Of a stretch of DNA of 64,000 nucleotides, positions 34,200 to 43,819 are shown in pieces. The DNA comes from Stigmatella ashevillena (GTDB lineage Bacteria > Myxococcota > Myxococcia > Myxococcales > Myxococcaceae). Position 1 is the stretch's first letter. Each line of letters opens with the position of its first letter. Location: assembly GCF_028368975.1 (NCBI RefSeq), contig NZ_JAQNDM010000002.1, forward strand, positions 7,682,425 to 7,746,424. Direction: 5' to 3'. The translations under genes were made by a program, and so were the position numbers. The notes below the pieces were generated by a model that saw nothing but the letters and a program-made list of their open reading frames with translations, searched no databases and was not told where the DNA came from.

Positions 34200-34994
34200 A
34201 TGATTCGCTCTTGCCCGTTGCTTCTGTCCTCCCCCCTCGTGGGGGTCTCCCTGCTCCTGTCCGGAGGGCTCGCTGGCTGCGGCGGCCGTACCGAGGCGAC
34301 CTCCGTGCCCCTGGCCGAATTCGCCAGCCGCACGCTGGCGTACACCCTGGTGGACACGGATCTGCTCGAAACGCCGGATGCGGCCGGTTCCCATCGCTTC
34401 ACGGTGACCTTCTCCCAGGCGGACCGGGGCTGTACGCGGCTCAATGAGGGCGTGGTGGCCACCTTCAACGGCCAGCCCATGAACCTGAACCTGGGAGGCG
34501 TTCCGGACACCGAGGGAGGCCGCGATTCCTGCGAGCAGACGCAGGCATGGTTCAACTTCGAGCCCGAGGTCTGGGCAGCCGAGCCCATCGAGGACATCCG
34601 TGTTTTCCTGGAGGAGCCTGCGGGGACGGACACGGTGTCCCTCATCCTCCGGCGGGCGAAGACCAAGCGCCGCTTCGCGTACCAGGGGGCAGGCAGTGGG
34701 ACGACGCTGCGGCGGGGGCAGACCTACTCGTACCGCTGGGAACCGGAGGAGGAGGTGCCTGGGCCCGCGACGGTCACCCTGCTGAGGGAGGAGGGACGGG
34801 CGCCCGCGACCTTGGAGGTGACGCAAGAAGGGGGCGCCGTGAGCTTCAAGATTCCGTCCGCGACCCCCCCGGCCATCCACTTGCTGCGCCTGCTCGCCAT
34901 CACGCCGGGCGAAGTGGCCGAGTGCGAGGGGGTGGCGAAGTGCGAGGGCTCCTTCCTCCACTCCAGCGACTACGAGGTGAACGTGGCGCAGTAA
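34200..34994 (+). CDS. Lipoprotein of unknown function
   Basis: 264 residues from ATG 34200. The lipoprotein signal has a long hydrophobic stretch ending in GGLAGC (Cys27). The mature part is beta-rich, with two internal Cys pairs (GCTRLNEG with DSCEQTQ, and ECEGVAKCEG near the C-terminus). A region around RRGQTYSYRWEPEEEVPGP may be an Ig-like strand pair. No family is recognised. A hairpin at 35027-35042 follows the stop and probably ends the transcript with the upstream acetyltransferase gene. Confidence 0.7.
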   Translation: MIRSCPLLLSSPLVGVSLLLSGGLAGCGGRTEATSVPLAEFASRTLAYTLVDTDLLETPDAAGSHRFTVTFSQADRGCTRLNEGVVATFNGQPMNLNLGGVPDTEGGRDSCEQTQAWFNFEPEVWAAEPIEDIRVFLEEPAGTDTVSLILRRAKTKRRFAYQGAGSGTTLRRGQTYSYRWEPEEEVPGPATVTLLREEGRAPATLEVTQEGGAVSFKIPSATPPAIHLLRLLAITPGEVAECEGVAKCEGSFLHSSDYEVNVAQ

Positions 34995-35026
34995 GCCGCC
35001 CGGCTGGCGGGTGTCCGGGGGACGGA

Positions 35027-35042
35027 GCCTGAGGCTTCAGGC
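35027..35042 (+). terminator. Hairpin after the lipoprotein gene
   Basis: GCCTGA and TCAGGC pair around a 4-base GGCT loop, 33 bases after the stop. There is no T tract; it is a modest terminator candidate. Confidence 0.3.
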
Positions 35043-35119
35043 GGCGCAGGGACGGGGCCGGTTGCCGGGGGCGCCGGGCACCCCCACCGTGCTGGGGAAC
35101 CCTTTGGACCGGAAGACCC

Positions 35120-36001
35120 ATGCCCCCCAATCCTGATCCGCGAACCGCTGGACCGCAGACCCCCTTTCCCGAGCAGACCCAGGCCCACCCTGGCATCGAA
35201 GAGCGCATGTCGCCGGCGCCGGACTACGGGGAGGACTCCTATAAGGGACTGGGCCGCATGAAGGACCGGGTGGCGCTCGTGACCGGTGGGGACAGTGGCA
35301 TCGGCCGTGCGGTGTGCCTGTCCTTCGCCCGGGAAGGCGCGGATGTGGCCTTCGGCTACCTCAACGAGCACGAGGACGCGGAGAAGACCCAGCGCGTCAT
35401 TCGGGACGCGGGGCGCCAGGTGCTGGCGATGCCGGGGGATCTGGCCATTGAGGCGCACTGCCGCGAGCTCATCGAGAACACGGTGAAGCGCTTCGGCCGC
35501 ATCGACGTGCTGGTGAACAACGCCGCCTTCCAGGGCAAAGCCGTGGAGAAGTTCGAGGAGCTGGACGCCGAGCGCATCGAGCGGACCTTCCGGGTGAACA
35601 TCCTGGCCATGTTCCACCTGGCGCGCCTGGCGCTGCCGCACATGAAGCCGGGCAGCTCCATCATCAACGTCGCCTCCATCCAGGCGTATCAGCCTTCCCC
35701 CCCCATCCTCGACTACGCGAGCACCAAGGGCGCCATCGTCACCTTCACCAAGGGGCTGGCGCAGTCGCTCATCGAGCGCGGCATCCGCGTCAACTGCGTG
35801 GCGCCGGGGCCCGTGTGGACGCCCATCATTCCTCAGTCTTACGAGGGCGAGAAGGTGAAGAAGTTCGGCGAGAACACGCCCATGGGCCGTCCCGCCCAGC
35901 CTGCGGAGCTGGCGCCCTCCTTCGTGTTCCTCGCTTGCGATGAATCCCGCTACGTCAACGGTGAAATCCTCGGTGTGACTGGTGGAAAGGTGCTCGCCTG
36001 A
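35120..36001 (+). CDS. Short-chain dehydrogenase/reductase (YdaD/YhdF general-stress type)
   Basis: 293 residues. An N-terminal arm of about 45 residues (PFPEQTQAHPGIEERM, PAPDYGEDSYKGLGRM) is characteristic of the general-stress SDR subgroup related to Bacillus YdaD/YhdF. The Rossmann motif is VALVTGGDSGIGRAV (TGxxxGIG), then LVNNAAFQ, the catalytic Ser in INVASIQAY and the YxxxK pair in LDYASTKGAIV, followed by VNCVAPGPVWTPI. It is an NAD(P)-dependent oxidoreductase of unknown substrate, by family often stress-induced. It is transcribed with no near neighbour, 118 bases after the previous hairpin. Confidence 0.92.
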   Translation: MPPNPDPRTAGPQTPFPEQTQAHPGIEERMSPAPDYGEDSYKGLGRMKDRVALVTGGDSGIGRAVCLSFAREGADVAFGYLNEHEDAEKTQRVIRDAGRQVLAMPGDLAIEAHCRELIENTVKRFGRIDVLVNNAAFQGKAVEKFEELDAERIERTFRVNILAMFHLARLALPHMKPGSSIINVASIQAYQPSPPILDYASTKGAIVTFTKGLAQSLIERGIRVNCVAPGPVWTPIIPQSYEGEKVKKFGENTPMGRPAQPAELAPSFVFLACDESRYVNGEILGVTGGKVLA

Positions 36002-36214
36002 GGTCCACGCCCGGTCGGCAAGCGCAACCGGGGGAAGGGAAAAAGGGCCAAGTCAACGTGGGAATAAGGTCTTTTTTCACATGTCGGATGGATGGCAGTC
36101 CCAATCCCTGGGGCAGCCATCGAGCAAGCGGGAGTCAGGGCGGGTTGATTTTGTCCCCGCAGACCGTTTCTGATCTGTGACGGAGCACCGTCCTACCCAC
36201 GGAGGCAGCTACGC

Positions 36215-36883
36215 ATGCAGATGAACATCACCTTCCGTCAGTTCGGAGCGTCGGATTCCCTCAAGGAGTACGCGCGCGAAAAGGTCGACCGGGTCAACCG
36301 GTTGCTGGACCGAGCCGGGGAGGCGCACGTGGTGCTCTCGCTGGAGCGCCATCTGCATCACGCAGACATCACGATCCACTCGGGCGCGTGGGTCCTGCGC
36401 GGGCGCGAGAAAAGCGAGGACATGTACGCGTCCATTGATCTGGCGATGGACAAGATCGAACGGCAGTTGCGCCGCTACAAGGACAAGCTGAAGACGCACC
36501 ACGGCCGTGAGCGGGTGCACCACCGGCAGGACCTGATGAGCCAGTTGGCGCGCGGGGTGCGCCACGCGGTCTTCGACATGCCCCAGGATCCGGAGACGGC
36601 CTCGGCCACCCCTCCCGAAGCGGCGACCCCGGCCCCCGTGGCGTCCGAGTCCGGCAAGGAGGAGAGCACCCACCGCGTGCTTCGCACCACGCACCTGACC
36701 GTCAAGCCGATGCGGGTGGACGAGGCGGTGATGCAGATGAACCTGATGGGCAACGACTTCTACGTGTTCCACAGCATGGAGACGGACACGATGTGCGTCC
36801 TCTACCGCCGCAAGGATGGGCAGTACGGCCTCATCGAGCCCCACGAGCCCCCGGCTGTTGCGGCGGCGGCGGCAGCCCGGTAG
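36215..36883 (+). CDS. hpf: Ribosome hibernation promoting factor, long form
   Basis: 222 residues. GGAGG precedes the ATG by nine bases. The N-terminal S30AE domain has MNITFRQFGASDSLKEYARE, AHVVLSLERHLHHADITI and ASIDLAMDKIERQLRRYKDK. After an alanine/proline-rich linker the C-terminal dimerisation domain has TTHLTVKPMRVDEAVMQMN and FYVFHSMETDTMCVLYRRKDGQYGLIEP, as in long HPF. It binds idle ribosomes and joins them into 100S dimers during starvation. Position downstream of rpoN and before a ptsN-like gene is conserved in proteobacteria, though here separated by inserted genes. Confidence 0.94.
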   Translation: MQMNITFRQFGASDSLKEYAREKVDRVNRLLDRAGEAHVVLSLERHLHHADITIHSGAWVLRGREKSEDMYASIDLAMDKIERQLRRYKDKLKTHHGRERVHHRQDLMSQLARGVRHAVFDMPQDPETASATPPEAATPAPVASESGKEESTHRVLRTTHLTVKPMRVDEAVMQMNLMGNDFYVFHSMETDTMCVLYRRKDGQYGLIEPHEPPAVAAAAAAR

Positions 36884-36926
36884 CACCTCCACCGCACGGG
36901 CGCGCGCCGCGGTCTCACAGTGGGAC

Positions 36927-36942
36927 GCGGGGCGCGCCCCGC
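36927..36942. terminator. GC-rich palindrome between convergent hpf and nagZ-like genes
   Basis: GCGGGGCGCGCCCCGC is a perfect 16-base palindrome located between the hpf stop (36883) and the end of the minus-strand hydrolase gene (36953). It is a likely shared terminator structure without a T tract. Confidence 0.35.
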
Positions 36943-36952
36943 GCGCCTCCAT

Positions 36953-38761
36953 TCAACGCGTGGCCTCCTGGGAAATGAAGGGGGGCCCGGAGGGGGAAGG
37001 GGGCCCCGGGTTTGCCGCGGCTTGCTTGCGCCCCGTGAGCTCCAGTCCGTGGCCGAAGTTGAGCTCGCGCAGGTTGACGGGCAGCCGTCCCGGCGTGCCG
37101 ATCTCTCCGAAGAGGGCCGCTGCTGCGGCGTCCGTGGCGGCGGGCTGGTACGAGTAGACCGCGAGCACGGCGCGGGCCTCCTCCACCTGCTCTACGAGGT
37201 AGGGCAGCCCCATGGACACCACGGCCACGGGGCGCCCCGTGGCGGCGGCCGCGGTGACAAGCTCCAACTGCCGGGCGTTGATGACGCCGACCACCACCAC
37301 CTCCGCCGCGAGCGCGGCCTTCCGGGCCTTCCGGCGCAGGGCGGCTCGCTGCGAGGCCGAGGGATAGGCGGGCACGGTGAGCTGGGTGACACGGGGGGCC
37401 CGGGAAGCGAGCGCCTCCCCCAGGGACGGCTCTGCGGTAATGACGGCGATGCGGGCCTCGCGGGACAAGGGCAGGGTCCCGTCCTGGGTGCGCAGCAGGG
37501 TGACGGAGGCGCGGGCAATGAGGTGGGCCACCTCGTCGTTGCCGGGGGGAGGGGGGGAGGCCAGCCGTTCCTCGAGCAGGGGCGGGGGGTCGAAGAGCCC
37601 CCGGCGCAGCTTGGCGATGAGGATGCGGCGCACGGCCTGCTCCAGGCGTCCCGCGGGCAGCTCGCCATCGTGCGTGGCGGCGAGCAGGGCCTCGTACACC
37701 TCCGTCTTCTTCTCGGGACGCCAGGGGACAAGCACCATGTCCGCCCCCGCCTTCATCGCCAGCACGGCCGCGCGGCCCACGCCATAGCGCTGGACGATGG
37801 CCTCCATCTCCAACTCATCGGTCAGGACGAGCCCATCGAAGCCCAGCTCCCGGCGCAGCAGCCCCTCCAGCACCTGGGGGCTCAAGGTGGCCGGCACGCC
37901 GTCGCCGGTCAGGTGGGGAATGGCCACATGGGCCGTCATCAGCCCATCCAGCCCCTCCTGGAGGACGGCGCGGAAGGGCTCCATCTGCGCGAGCACCTCC
38001 TCGCGCGTCTCGCTCATGACGGGCAGGACCTCGTGGCTGTCCGTGCTCGTGGAGCCATGCCCGGGAAAGTGCTTGGCCACGGTGACGAGCCCGGCCTCCT
38101 GCTGGCCCCGCGCGAACGCCCGGCCCATTTCCGAGACCAGGGACACGCTGTCCCCATAGGAGCGGATGCCAATGACGGGGTTGTGGGGATTGAGGTTCAC
38201 ATCCAGCACGGGGGCCAGGTTCATGTTGAAGCCCAGCCGTCGCAGGTCCTCCCCCTGCGCACGACCCGCGGCGTAGGCCAGCTCGGCGGAGCGGGTGGCC
38301 CCCAGGGCCATGTTGCCCGGCAGCCGCACCACCTGATCGCTGACGCGCACCACGTTGCCCCCCTCTTGATCCAACGCGACGAAGGGGGGGATGTGGTCGG
38401 CCAGCAGCCGGCGGAGGCCGTCATTGAGGCGGGCCACCTGCCGGGCGCTGGCGATATTGTGCTTGAAGAGGCACACGCCCCCCACCCGTCGGCCGCGCAC
38501 CAGGGACTCCACGTCCTCGTCGAGGGTGGTCCCCCGGAAGCCCACCATCATCACCTGGCCGATCCGATCCTCCAGGGAGAGGTTGGAGAGCAGGGCCTCC
38601 ACGCGTTCCAGGTCCACGGGGGCGCTGGGGCCGGGGGGGGAGGCAAGCGCGGAGGCCCACGTGCCGAGGAACACCAGGAGAAGGACAGGGGGGAGAGGAC
38701 GAACGGGCACGCGGGGGGGGATGCTAGTCGAGGGGGCCTCCCCCCTCCATCTTCCTGCCAT
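36953..38761 (-). CDS. Family 3 glycoside hydrolase, probable beta-N-acetylhexosaminidase (NagZ-like), exported
   Basis: Up to 602 residues. A signal-like segment (LPPVLLLVFLGTWASALASP) follows either ATG 38761 or GTG 38710, so the start is uncertain. The GH3 barrel has IGQVMMVGFRGT, FVALDQEGGNVVR, LGFNMNLAPVLDVN and the NagZ signature KHFPGHGSTSTDSHEVLP, which holds the His/Asp acid-base pair of this subfamily. GLVLTDELEMEAI carries the nucleophile Asp. Residues about 400-580 form the second GH3 domain, absent from small cytoplasmic NagZ. It probably cleaves GlcNAc from muropeptides or glycans in the periplasm or outside. Confidence 0.88.
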   Translation of the reverse strand: MAGRWRGEAPSTSIPPRVPVRPLPPVLLLVFLGTWASALASPPGPSAPVDLERVEALLSNLSLEDRIGQVMMVGFRGTTLDEDVESLVRGRRVGGVCLFKHNIASARQVARLNDGLRRLLADHIPPFVALDQEGGNVVRVSDQVVRLPGNMALGATRSAELAYAAGRAQGEDLRRLGFNMNLAPVLDVNLNPHNPVIGIRSYGDSVSLVSEMGRAFARGQQEAGLVTVAKHFPGHGSTSTDSHEVLPVMSETREEVLAQMEPFRAVLQEGLDGLMTAHVAIPHLTGDGVPATLSPQVLEGLLRRELGFDGLVLTDELEMEAIVQRYGVGRAAVLAMKAGADMVLVPWRPEKKTEVYEALLAATHDGELPAGRLEQAVRRILIAKLRRGLFDPPPLLEERLASPPPPGNDEVAHLIARASVTLLRTQDGTLPLSREARIAVITAEPSLGEALASRAPRVTQLTVPAYPSASQRAALRRKARKAALAAEVVVVGVINARQLELVTAAAATGRPVAVVSMGLPYLVEQVEEARAVLAVYSYQPAATDAAAAALFGEIGTPGRLPVNLRELNFGHGLELTGRKQAAANPGPPSPSGPPFISQEATR

Positions 38762-38877
38762 CCTGCTGGCTGGTGAGCGAAGCGGACGAGAAGCGATCCG
38801 GGGAGGGCAGGCGACCCTTGCACGAAAGGGTATCGAGGAGTAATTGCCCGGCGAGGAGCGCCACCGCGGGAGCGTCA

Positions 38878-39339
38878 GTGAGAATCGCCGAGTTTCTCAG
38901 CCCTCAAGCCATCATCGCGGACATGCAAGCGCGCACCAAACCCGAGGTGTTGCGCGAGCTGAGCGCGGCGCTGGTGCGTGCGCACCCGAACCTCCAGGAG
39001 GACAAGCTGGTCGAGGTGTTGCGCGAGCGGGAGAAGCTCGGCTCCACGGGCATTGGCGAGGGGGTGGCCATCCCCCATGGCAAGCTGGGGGGCATGACGC
39101 AGCTGCTGGCCACCTTCGGCGTGTCGCGCGAGGGGCTGGACTTCGAGGCGATTGACGGCAAGCCCACGCACCTGTTCTTCGCGCTGGTGGCGCCCGAGAA
39201 CAGCGCCGGGGTGCACCTCAAGGCGCTGGCGAGAATCTCCCGGCTCTTCAAGAACCCCCGCTTCCGGACCGCCATCCTGGAGGCCCCCACCGCGGCGGAC
39301 ATTCACGCCCTCATCGTCCAGGAAGACGCGCGCCCCTGA
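38878..39339 (+). CDS. ptsN: PTS EIIA protein of the nitrogen type (PtsN-like)
   Basis: 153 residues from GTG 38878; longer in-frame starts add unrelated residues. It has the fructose/mannitol EIIA fold: IAEFLSPQAIIADMQARTKPEVLREL, REREKLGSTGIGEGVAIPHGKL with the phosphorylated H67, and FFALVAPENSAGVHLKALARISRLF. EIIANtr proteins take phosphate from the PTS and control potassium and nitrogen responses, and often lie near rpoN and hpf, as here. I use ptsN by context; a sugar-specific IIA is less likely because no IIB/IIC genes are nearby. The next gene starts 33 bases downstream. Confidence 0.88.
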   Translation: MRIAEFLSPQAIIADMQARTKPEVLRELSAALVRAHPNLQEDKLVEVLREREKLGSTGIGEGVAIPHGKLGGMTQLLATFGVSREGLDFEAIDGKPTHLFFALVAPENSAGVHLKALARISRLFKNPRFRTAILEAPTAADIHALIVQEDARP

Positions 39340-39372
39340 CGAAGGGGCCAGGCCCCTGGGCCGAGGAGCACC

Positions 39373-40218
39373 ATGGACGTCGTCCTTCGGCCCCTCAGCG
39401 AGCGGTTCTTCCAGGAAACGGTCCTGCCGTTTCTCACCCAGGCCATGACGGACGCCCCCGGGGCCCTGGAGGCGTTGGGGCCCCAGGTGGCCGACGAGGA
39501 GGTCCGCTTCCTCTGTGAGCGGCTGCTGGCCTCGGCCCTCCCGGGTGGGCTGCAAGCGGTGGAGCCGGAGCCCTGGACGCAGCTGGTGGAACGGCTCGTC
39601 TTCCTCCAGTGGCGCGAGGGCCCTTCCGGGTGGGAGCTCGGGGGCGCCCGGGCGGGCTATGCGGGGGATTGGGACGAAGCGCTGCACCTGGCCCTGATGG
39701 TGGAAGCGCCCGAGTACCCCTACTGGGATGCCCGGGCGGCCCGGGCCGAGCGGGATGCTTGCCGGCTCAAGCCCCCGGAGAGCCTAGGGCTGGCCTCGAT
39801 GGTGGCCGGGCTCTGGGAGCCCTTCCCGGCGTTTCCCCCGGATCAAGTCTTCTCCACGCAGGGACGGGGGGGCTACGTGTCGACGGAGCGCTTCGCCTTC
39901 GCGGATTGGACCTGGCGGCCCTCGCCCACCGTGTTGCAGTGGCACGTGAACCTGTTCCGGAAGCTGGAGCGGCTCCTGGCCCGGGAGCAGGCACGGCTGA
40001 AGCTGCCCTCGCTGCCAGAGCGGGACGAGGTGCTGGCCTACTGGGCGGGCAAGGTGCCCCAGCCTCCCCCCCTGGTGGTGAGCTTCTCCGGGCTGGGGGT
40101 TCGCGCCACCCAGTGGATCCGGGAGCTGGGGGTCATCACCGGCCATGTCCGGGAGGCGGCGCTGGGCCGGACGGCCCTGGTCTCGATGGTGACCCAGGGC
40201 AGCCACGCCCGGTTCTGA
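39373..40218 (+). CDS. Conserved hypothetical protein
   Basis: 281 residues from ATG 39373, with GAGGAG four bases upstream. No signal peptide or membrane span is seen. It is rich in Trp and acidic residues, with blocks such as WELGGARAGYAGDWDEALHL, EAPEYPYWDARAARAERDA and FAFADWTWRPSPTVLQWHVN. I do not recognise a family. It follows the ptsN-like gene closely, so the two are probably co-transcribed, and it converges with dtd, ending 13 bases away. Function unknown. Confidence 0.7.
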   Translation: MDVVLRPLSERFFQETVLPFLTQAMTDAPGALEALGPQVADEEVRFLCERLLASALPGGLQAVEPEPWTQLVERLVFLQWREGPSGWELGGARAGYAGDWDEALHLALMVEAPEYPYWDARAARAERDACRLKPPESLGLASMVAGLWEPFPAFPPDQVFSTQGRGGYVSTERFAFADWTWRPSPTVLQWHVNLFRKLERLLAREQARLKLPSLPERDEVLAYWAGKVPQPPPLVVSFSGLGVRATQWIRELGVITGHVREAALGRTALVSMVTQGSHARF

Positions 40219-40231
40219 GGGTCGGGAGGGC

Positions 40232-40693
40232 TCAGGCCGCGGGCGCCGCTGGGCCGGGAGTCTCCAGAAGCAGGGTGACGGGGCCATCGTTGACGAGGGC
40301 CACCTTCATGTCCGCGGCGAAGATGCCCGTGCCCACCGTGAGCCCCCGGGTCCGGAGCCCTTCGCAGACGCGCTCGTAGAGCCCCTTGGCTCCCACGGGC
40401 TCCATCGCCTCGATGAAGCTCGGCCGCCGGCCTTTGCGCGTATCGCCATAGAGGGTGAACTGGCTGACGACGATGAGCTGCCGGTGCGTGTCCTCCAGGG
40501 ACAGGTTCATCTTCCCCGCCGCATCCTCGAAAATGCGCAAGGTGGCCAACTTCTCCACCATCCAGGGAATGTCCGCTTCCGAGTCCCCCTTGCCCACCCC
40601 TAGCAGCACCAACAAGCCGGGACCGATCTGGCTGACCTTCTCCCCATTCACCGAGACGGACGCCTCGAGCACCCGCTGCACCACCGCGCGCAT
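40232..40693 (-). CDS. dtd: D-aminoacyl-tRNA deacylase
   Basis: 153 residues, normal length. The ATG at 40693 follows AGGAGG by eight bases, excluding upstream in-frame starts. It has the family opening [37 protein letters not shown], the catalytic [17 protein letters not shown] and the cis Gly-Pro motif in [14 protein letters not shown]. It removes D-amino acids wrongly charged onto tRNA. It diverges from the carboxypeptidase gene by 136 bases. Confidence 0.96.
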   Translation of the reverse strand: MRAVVQRVLEASVSVNGEKVSQIGPGLLVLLGVGKGDSEADIPWMVEKLATLRIFEDAAGKMNLSLEDTHRQLIVVSQFTLYGDTRKGRRPSFIEAMEPVGAKGLYERVCEGLRTRGLTVGTGIFAADMKVALVNDGPVTLLLETPGPAAPAA

Positions 40694-40829
40694 TGCACAC
40701 CTCCTGGAAGGACCGAGGGCTATGTACGCTGCTGTCATGAGAGAGGCCAAGGGGCTTGCCCGAGGAGCGAGCGCCCAACCATCGACGCATGCTCCCTTCC
40801 TCACTTGACCCCCTGACACCGCCTTTTCC

Positions 40830-43097
40830 ATGATGGCCACCGACTTCCCCGGAGAGCGTGTGCAGGATCATCGAGCCAAATCCATCTTGGCCGCGGCGGC
40901 CGTATTCATCCTATCGCTTCCCTCGGCTCATGCGGCGCCCCCGGCGGACAAACGGGCGGAGCGCGAGGCGCTGAAATCTGCATTGCTCGACGTCATCCAG
41001 ACGACGCCCTTGAAGACCAGCCGCGTGGGCATCCACATGGTGAGCGTGGACGACGGCTCGGTGGTGTTCAGCCAGAACGCGGACGAACTGCTCAACCCCG
41101 CTTCGAACGTGAAGCTCGTCACCGCCGCGGCGGCCTTGGTGACGTTGGGGCCCGAGTTCCGTTTCGACACCGAGTTCATCATCGAGGCGGATCTGCCGGC
41201 AGACGGCAAGGTCAAGACGCTCTTCGTGCGCGGCAAGGGCGATCCGTCCATGACGACGGAGCGCCTGTACGCCAGCGTCTCGGAGCTGTTCCACACCGGC
41301 CTGCGCGAGGTGCAGGACATCGTCATCGACGACTCCTGGTTCGACACCGAGCGCACCCCGCCTGGGTATGACCAGGAAGACTCGGACCGGGCGTACATGG
41401 CGCCCACGGGCGCGGTGAGCCTCAACTGGAACGCGGCGGCCATCTACCTGCGCCCGGGCAGCGCGCCCGGAGCCAAGGGCACGGTGGAGATGGAGCCCCC
41501 GAGCGACTACTTCGTCGTGGAGAACAACCTGACGACGGGCAGCAGCCGGGCCCGCCGGGTCTCCGTTACCAGCAAGCCCGGAGGAGAGAAGCAGAAGATC
41601 CTCGTGCGCGGACAGCTGCCGGACAACGAGGGCAGCCTGAGTGTCTGGAAGAAGATCGACAACCCTCCGATGTACTTCGGCTACACGCTCAAGCAGCTGC
41701 TGATCACCCGGGGCATCAAGGTCAAGGGCCGGGTGAAGCAGGGCCTGGCGCCCTCGCGGGCGAAGCTGCTGCACGTGGCCCAGTCGGAGACGTTCGACAT
41801 CGTCCTGAAGCGGCTCAACAAGCTCTCCAGCAACTTCGTGGCGGAGATGCTGCTGAAGGCCATGGGCGCGGAGCGGGGCGGGGCCCCGGGCTCCTTCCAG
41901 AAGGGCGTCGCGGTGGTGGAGGCGTTCCTCGAGCGCGACGTGGGCATTCCCAGCGGCACCTACGTGATGAAGAACGGCAGCGGCCTGAACGACGCCAACC
42001 GGTTCTCCGCCGCGCACCTCAACCGCATCCTGCGCCACATGTACGAGCGCTTCCCGCTGTCCCCCGAGTACCTGTCCTCGCTGGGAATCGCCGGCAAGGA
42101 CGGGACGCTGAAGTACCGCTTCGAGGGCAGCGAGGCGGTGGGCCGGTTGCGCGCGAAGACGGGCACGCTGGAGAACGTGTCCGCGCTGAGCGGCTACGTG
42201 CAGGCGGCCGGCGGGGAGCGGTTCATCTTCGCGATGATGGTGAATGACTATGCCGGCCGCTCGGGCCCGGTGGTGCGGGGGCTGGACGCCCTGGGGGCCG
42301 CAGTGGCCGCCAGCGGCTCGGTGATGGGCCCGTCCCGCGCGGTGGCGGCCATCTCGGACAGCACCCGTCCCGCGGCGGACGGAGGCGAGGTGGCCAGCCG
42401 CATCAAGACGTACCTGGAGCTGGGCAAGCAGCGTGACCAGCGCAACATCAGCTTCCTGCGCACGGCGTGGCGCAGCGAGAAGGATCCCGCGGTGCGCGCG
42501 GTGCTGGCCGAGAGCCTCTACCAGTCCAACCCGAACGACTACCTGGGCGCCCGGACCTTGCTCGACAGCTACTCGGCGGGGGCGGACGTCTATGGGCGGC
42601 TGCGCGTGGTGGCCAAGGCCCTGTCGATGGAAGTCCCCGGCGTGACGAGCATGGTGGAGCTGGCGGCGGGCGGCAACGCGGAGGCGCTCGTGCGCGTGGT
42701 GGAGCTGGCAGGGGCCTCCCGGGGCGACATGACGGCCGAGGCGGAGCTGGCCATGGCCCTGGGGGAGGTGGCCCGCACGGCGCCCGAGGAGCTGGTGGTG
42801 GCCCTGCGCGAGGCGGGAGGGGCGGAGCGGGACGTGTCCGTCTCGTTGCTGGCCCGCGGCCTGGTGCAATCGGGCGAGGCGGAGCACCCCTTCTGGAAGT
42901 CGCTGCGCAAGCAGCTCGGGGCCACGGACCCGACGCTGGCCGCATTCGCCCGGGGCCTGGATGCGACGCTGTCGCAGAAGGTGGCCGAGGCCAAGGCGCC
43001 CCAGGGGCCGATCGTCCTTCCCAACGTGGTGCCGGGTTCGGTCATCCCCGGCGGCAGCGCGCCCGCCCAGACCGCCGAGTCGCGTCCGGGCGGGTAG
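40830..43097 (+). CDS. dacB: D-alanyl-D-alanine carboxypeptidase/endopeptidase (PBP4, S13 family) with a C-terminal extension
   Basis: 755 residues, about 250 more than standard PBP4. A signal peptide ends near LPSAHAAPP. The three penicillin-binding motifs are intact: S92-N-V-K95 in [11 protein letters not shown]333-S-N335 in [10 protein letters not shown], and K443-TG in [16 protein letters not shown]. The S13-specific insertion domains lie between the first two. Residues about 510-740 form an alpha-helical extension ([46 protein letters not shown]) with a HEAT- or TPR-like rhythm, probably for protein contacts. It trims or cross-link-cleaves peptidoglycan in the periplasm. ATG 40833 is an equally possible start. 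Confidence 0.92.
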   Translation: MMATDFPGERVQDHRAKSILAAAAVFILSLPSAHAAPPADKRAEREALKSALLDVIQTTPLKTSRVGIHMVSVDDGSVVFSQNADELLNPASNVKLVTAAAALVTLGPEFRFDTEFIIEADLPADGKVKTLFVRGKGDPSMTTERLYASVSELFHTGLREVQDIVIDDSWFDTERTPPGYDQEDSDRAYMAPTGAVSLNWNAAAIYLRPGSAPGAKGTVEMEPPSDYFVVENNLTTGSSRARRVSVTSKPGGEKQKILVRGQLPDNEGSLSVWKKIDNPPMYFGYTLKQLLITRGIKVKGRVKQGLAPSRAKLLHVAQSETFDIVLKRLNKLSSNFVAEMLLKAMGAERGGAPGSFQKGVAVVEAFLERDVGIPSGTYVMKNGSGLNDANRFSAAHLNRILRHMYERFPLSPEYLSSLGIAGKDGTLKYRFEGSEAVGRLRAKTGTLENVSALSGYVQAAGGERFIFAMMVNDYAGRSGPVVRGLDALGAAVAASGSVMGPSRAVAAISDSTRPAADGGEVASRIKTYLELGKQRDQRNISFLRTAWRSEKDPAVRAVLAESLYQSNPNDYLGARTLLDSYSAGADVYGRLRVVAKALSMEVPGVTSMVELAAGGNAEALVRVVELAGASRGDMTAEAELAMALGEVARTAPEELVVALREAGGAERDVSVSLLARGLVQSGEAEHPFWKSLRKQLGATDPTLAAFARGLDATLSQKVAEAKAPQGPIVLPNVVPGSVIPGGSAPAQTAESRPGG

Positions 43098-43299
43098 CGG
43101 CAACATCTCGTGACAGGGCTGTTGCCTGACCCGGAGGGCGCCTCCGGGCAGGCAGGCAGGCAGGCACCGGGGGCGCCGCGCGTCAAGAACGCGCTGGGGT
43201 GACAGTCCCAGGGTATAGCTTCAGTATTCCACCGGTAGCATCCGGTGGATGGAGCCGCTCCGTGGTGGAGAGGCTATCGGCAGGAAAGGAAGAGCAGTC

Positions 43300-43782
43300 A
43301 TGGCTGGAGGCGTCAACAAGGTCATTCTCATCGGCAACCTCGGTGCGGACCCCGAGGTGCGGTTCACGCCGGGTGGGCAAGCGGTCGCCAACTTCCGGAT
43401 CGCCACCAGCGACAGCTGGACGGACAAGAACGGACAGAAGCAGGAGCGGACCGAGTGGCACCGCATCGTCGTCTGGGGAAAGCTCGCGGAGCTGTGCGGC
43501 GAGTACCTGAAGAAGGGTCGGCAGTGCTTCGTCGAGGGCCGGCTCCAGACGCGCGAGTGGACGGACAAGGAGAACCGGAAGAACTACACCACCGAGGTGG
43601 TGGCCAGCTCGGTCACCTTCCTGGGGGGGCGTGACGCGGGCGAGGGCTCGGGCATGGGGAGCCGCCGCAGCGGAGGCGCTTCTTCCCGAGGCGGCGAGCC
43701 CGACTACGGCGCTCCGCCTCCGGGAATGGACGACGGGATGAACCAGGGCGGCGGCAGCGGGGACGACGACATCCCGTTCTAG
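43300..43782 (+). CDS. ssb: Single-stranded DNA-binding protein
   Basis: 160 residues from ATG 43300, with GGAAAGGAAGAG upstream. The OB fold is clear: [60 protein letters not shown] and [18 protein letters not shown] glycine-rich linker leads to the acidic tail GDDDIPF that recruits repair and replication proteins. It is a standard bacterial SSB. It stands alone between the carboxypeptidase gene and a convergent channel gene. Confidence 0.97.
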   Translation: MAGGVNKVILIGNLGADPEVRFTPGGQAVANFRIATSDSWTDKNGQKQERTEWHRIVVWGKLAELCGEYLKKGRQCFVEGRLQTREWTDKENRKNYTTEVVASSVTFLGGRDAGEGSGMGSRRSGGASSRGGEPDYGAPPPGMDDGMNQGGGSGDDDIPF

Positions 43783-43819
43783 CGCGCCCGCTTCAGGGGC
43801 CCCGGACCGGAGGGCTCGG

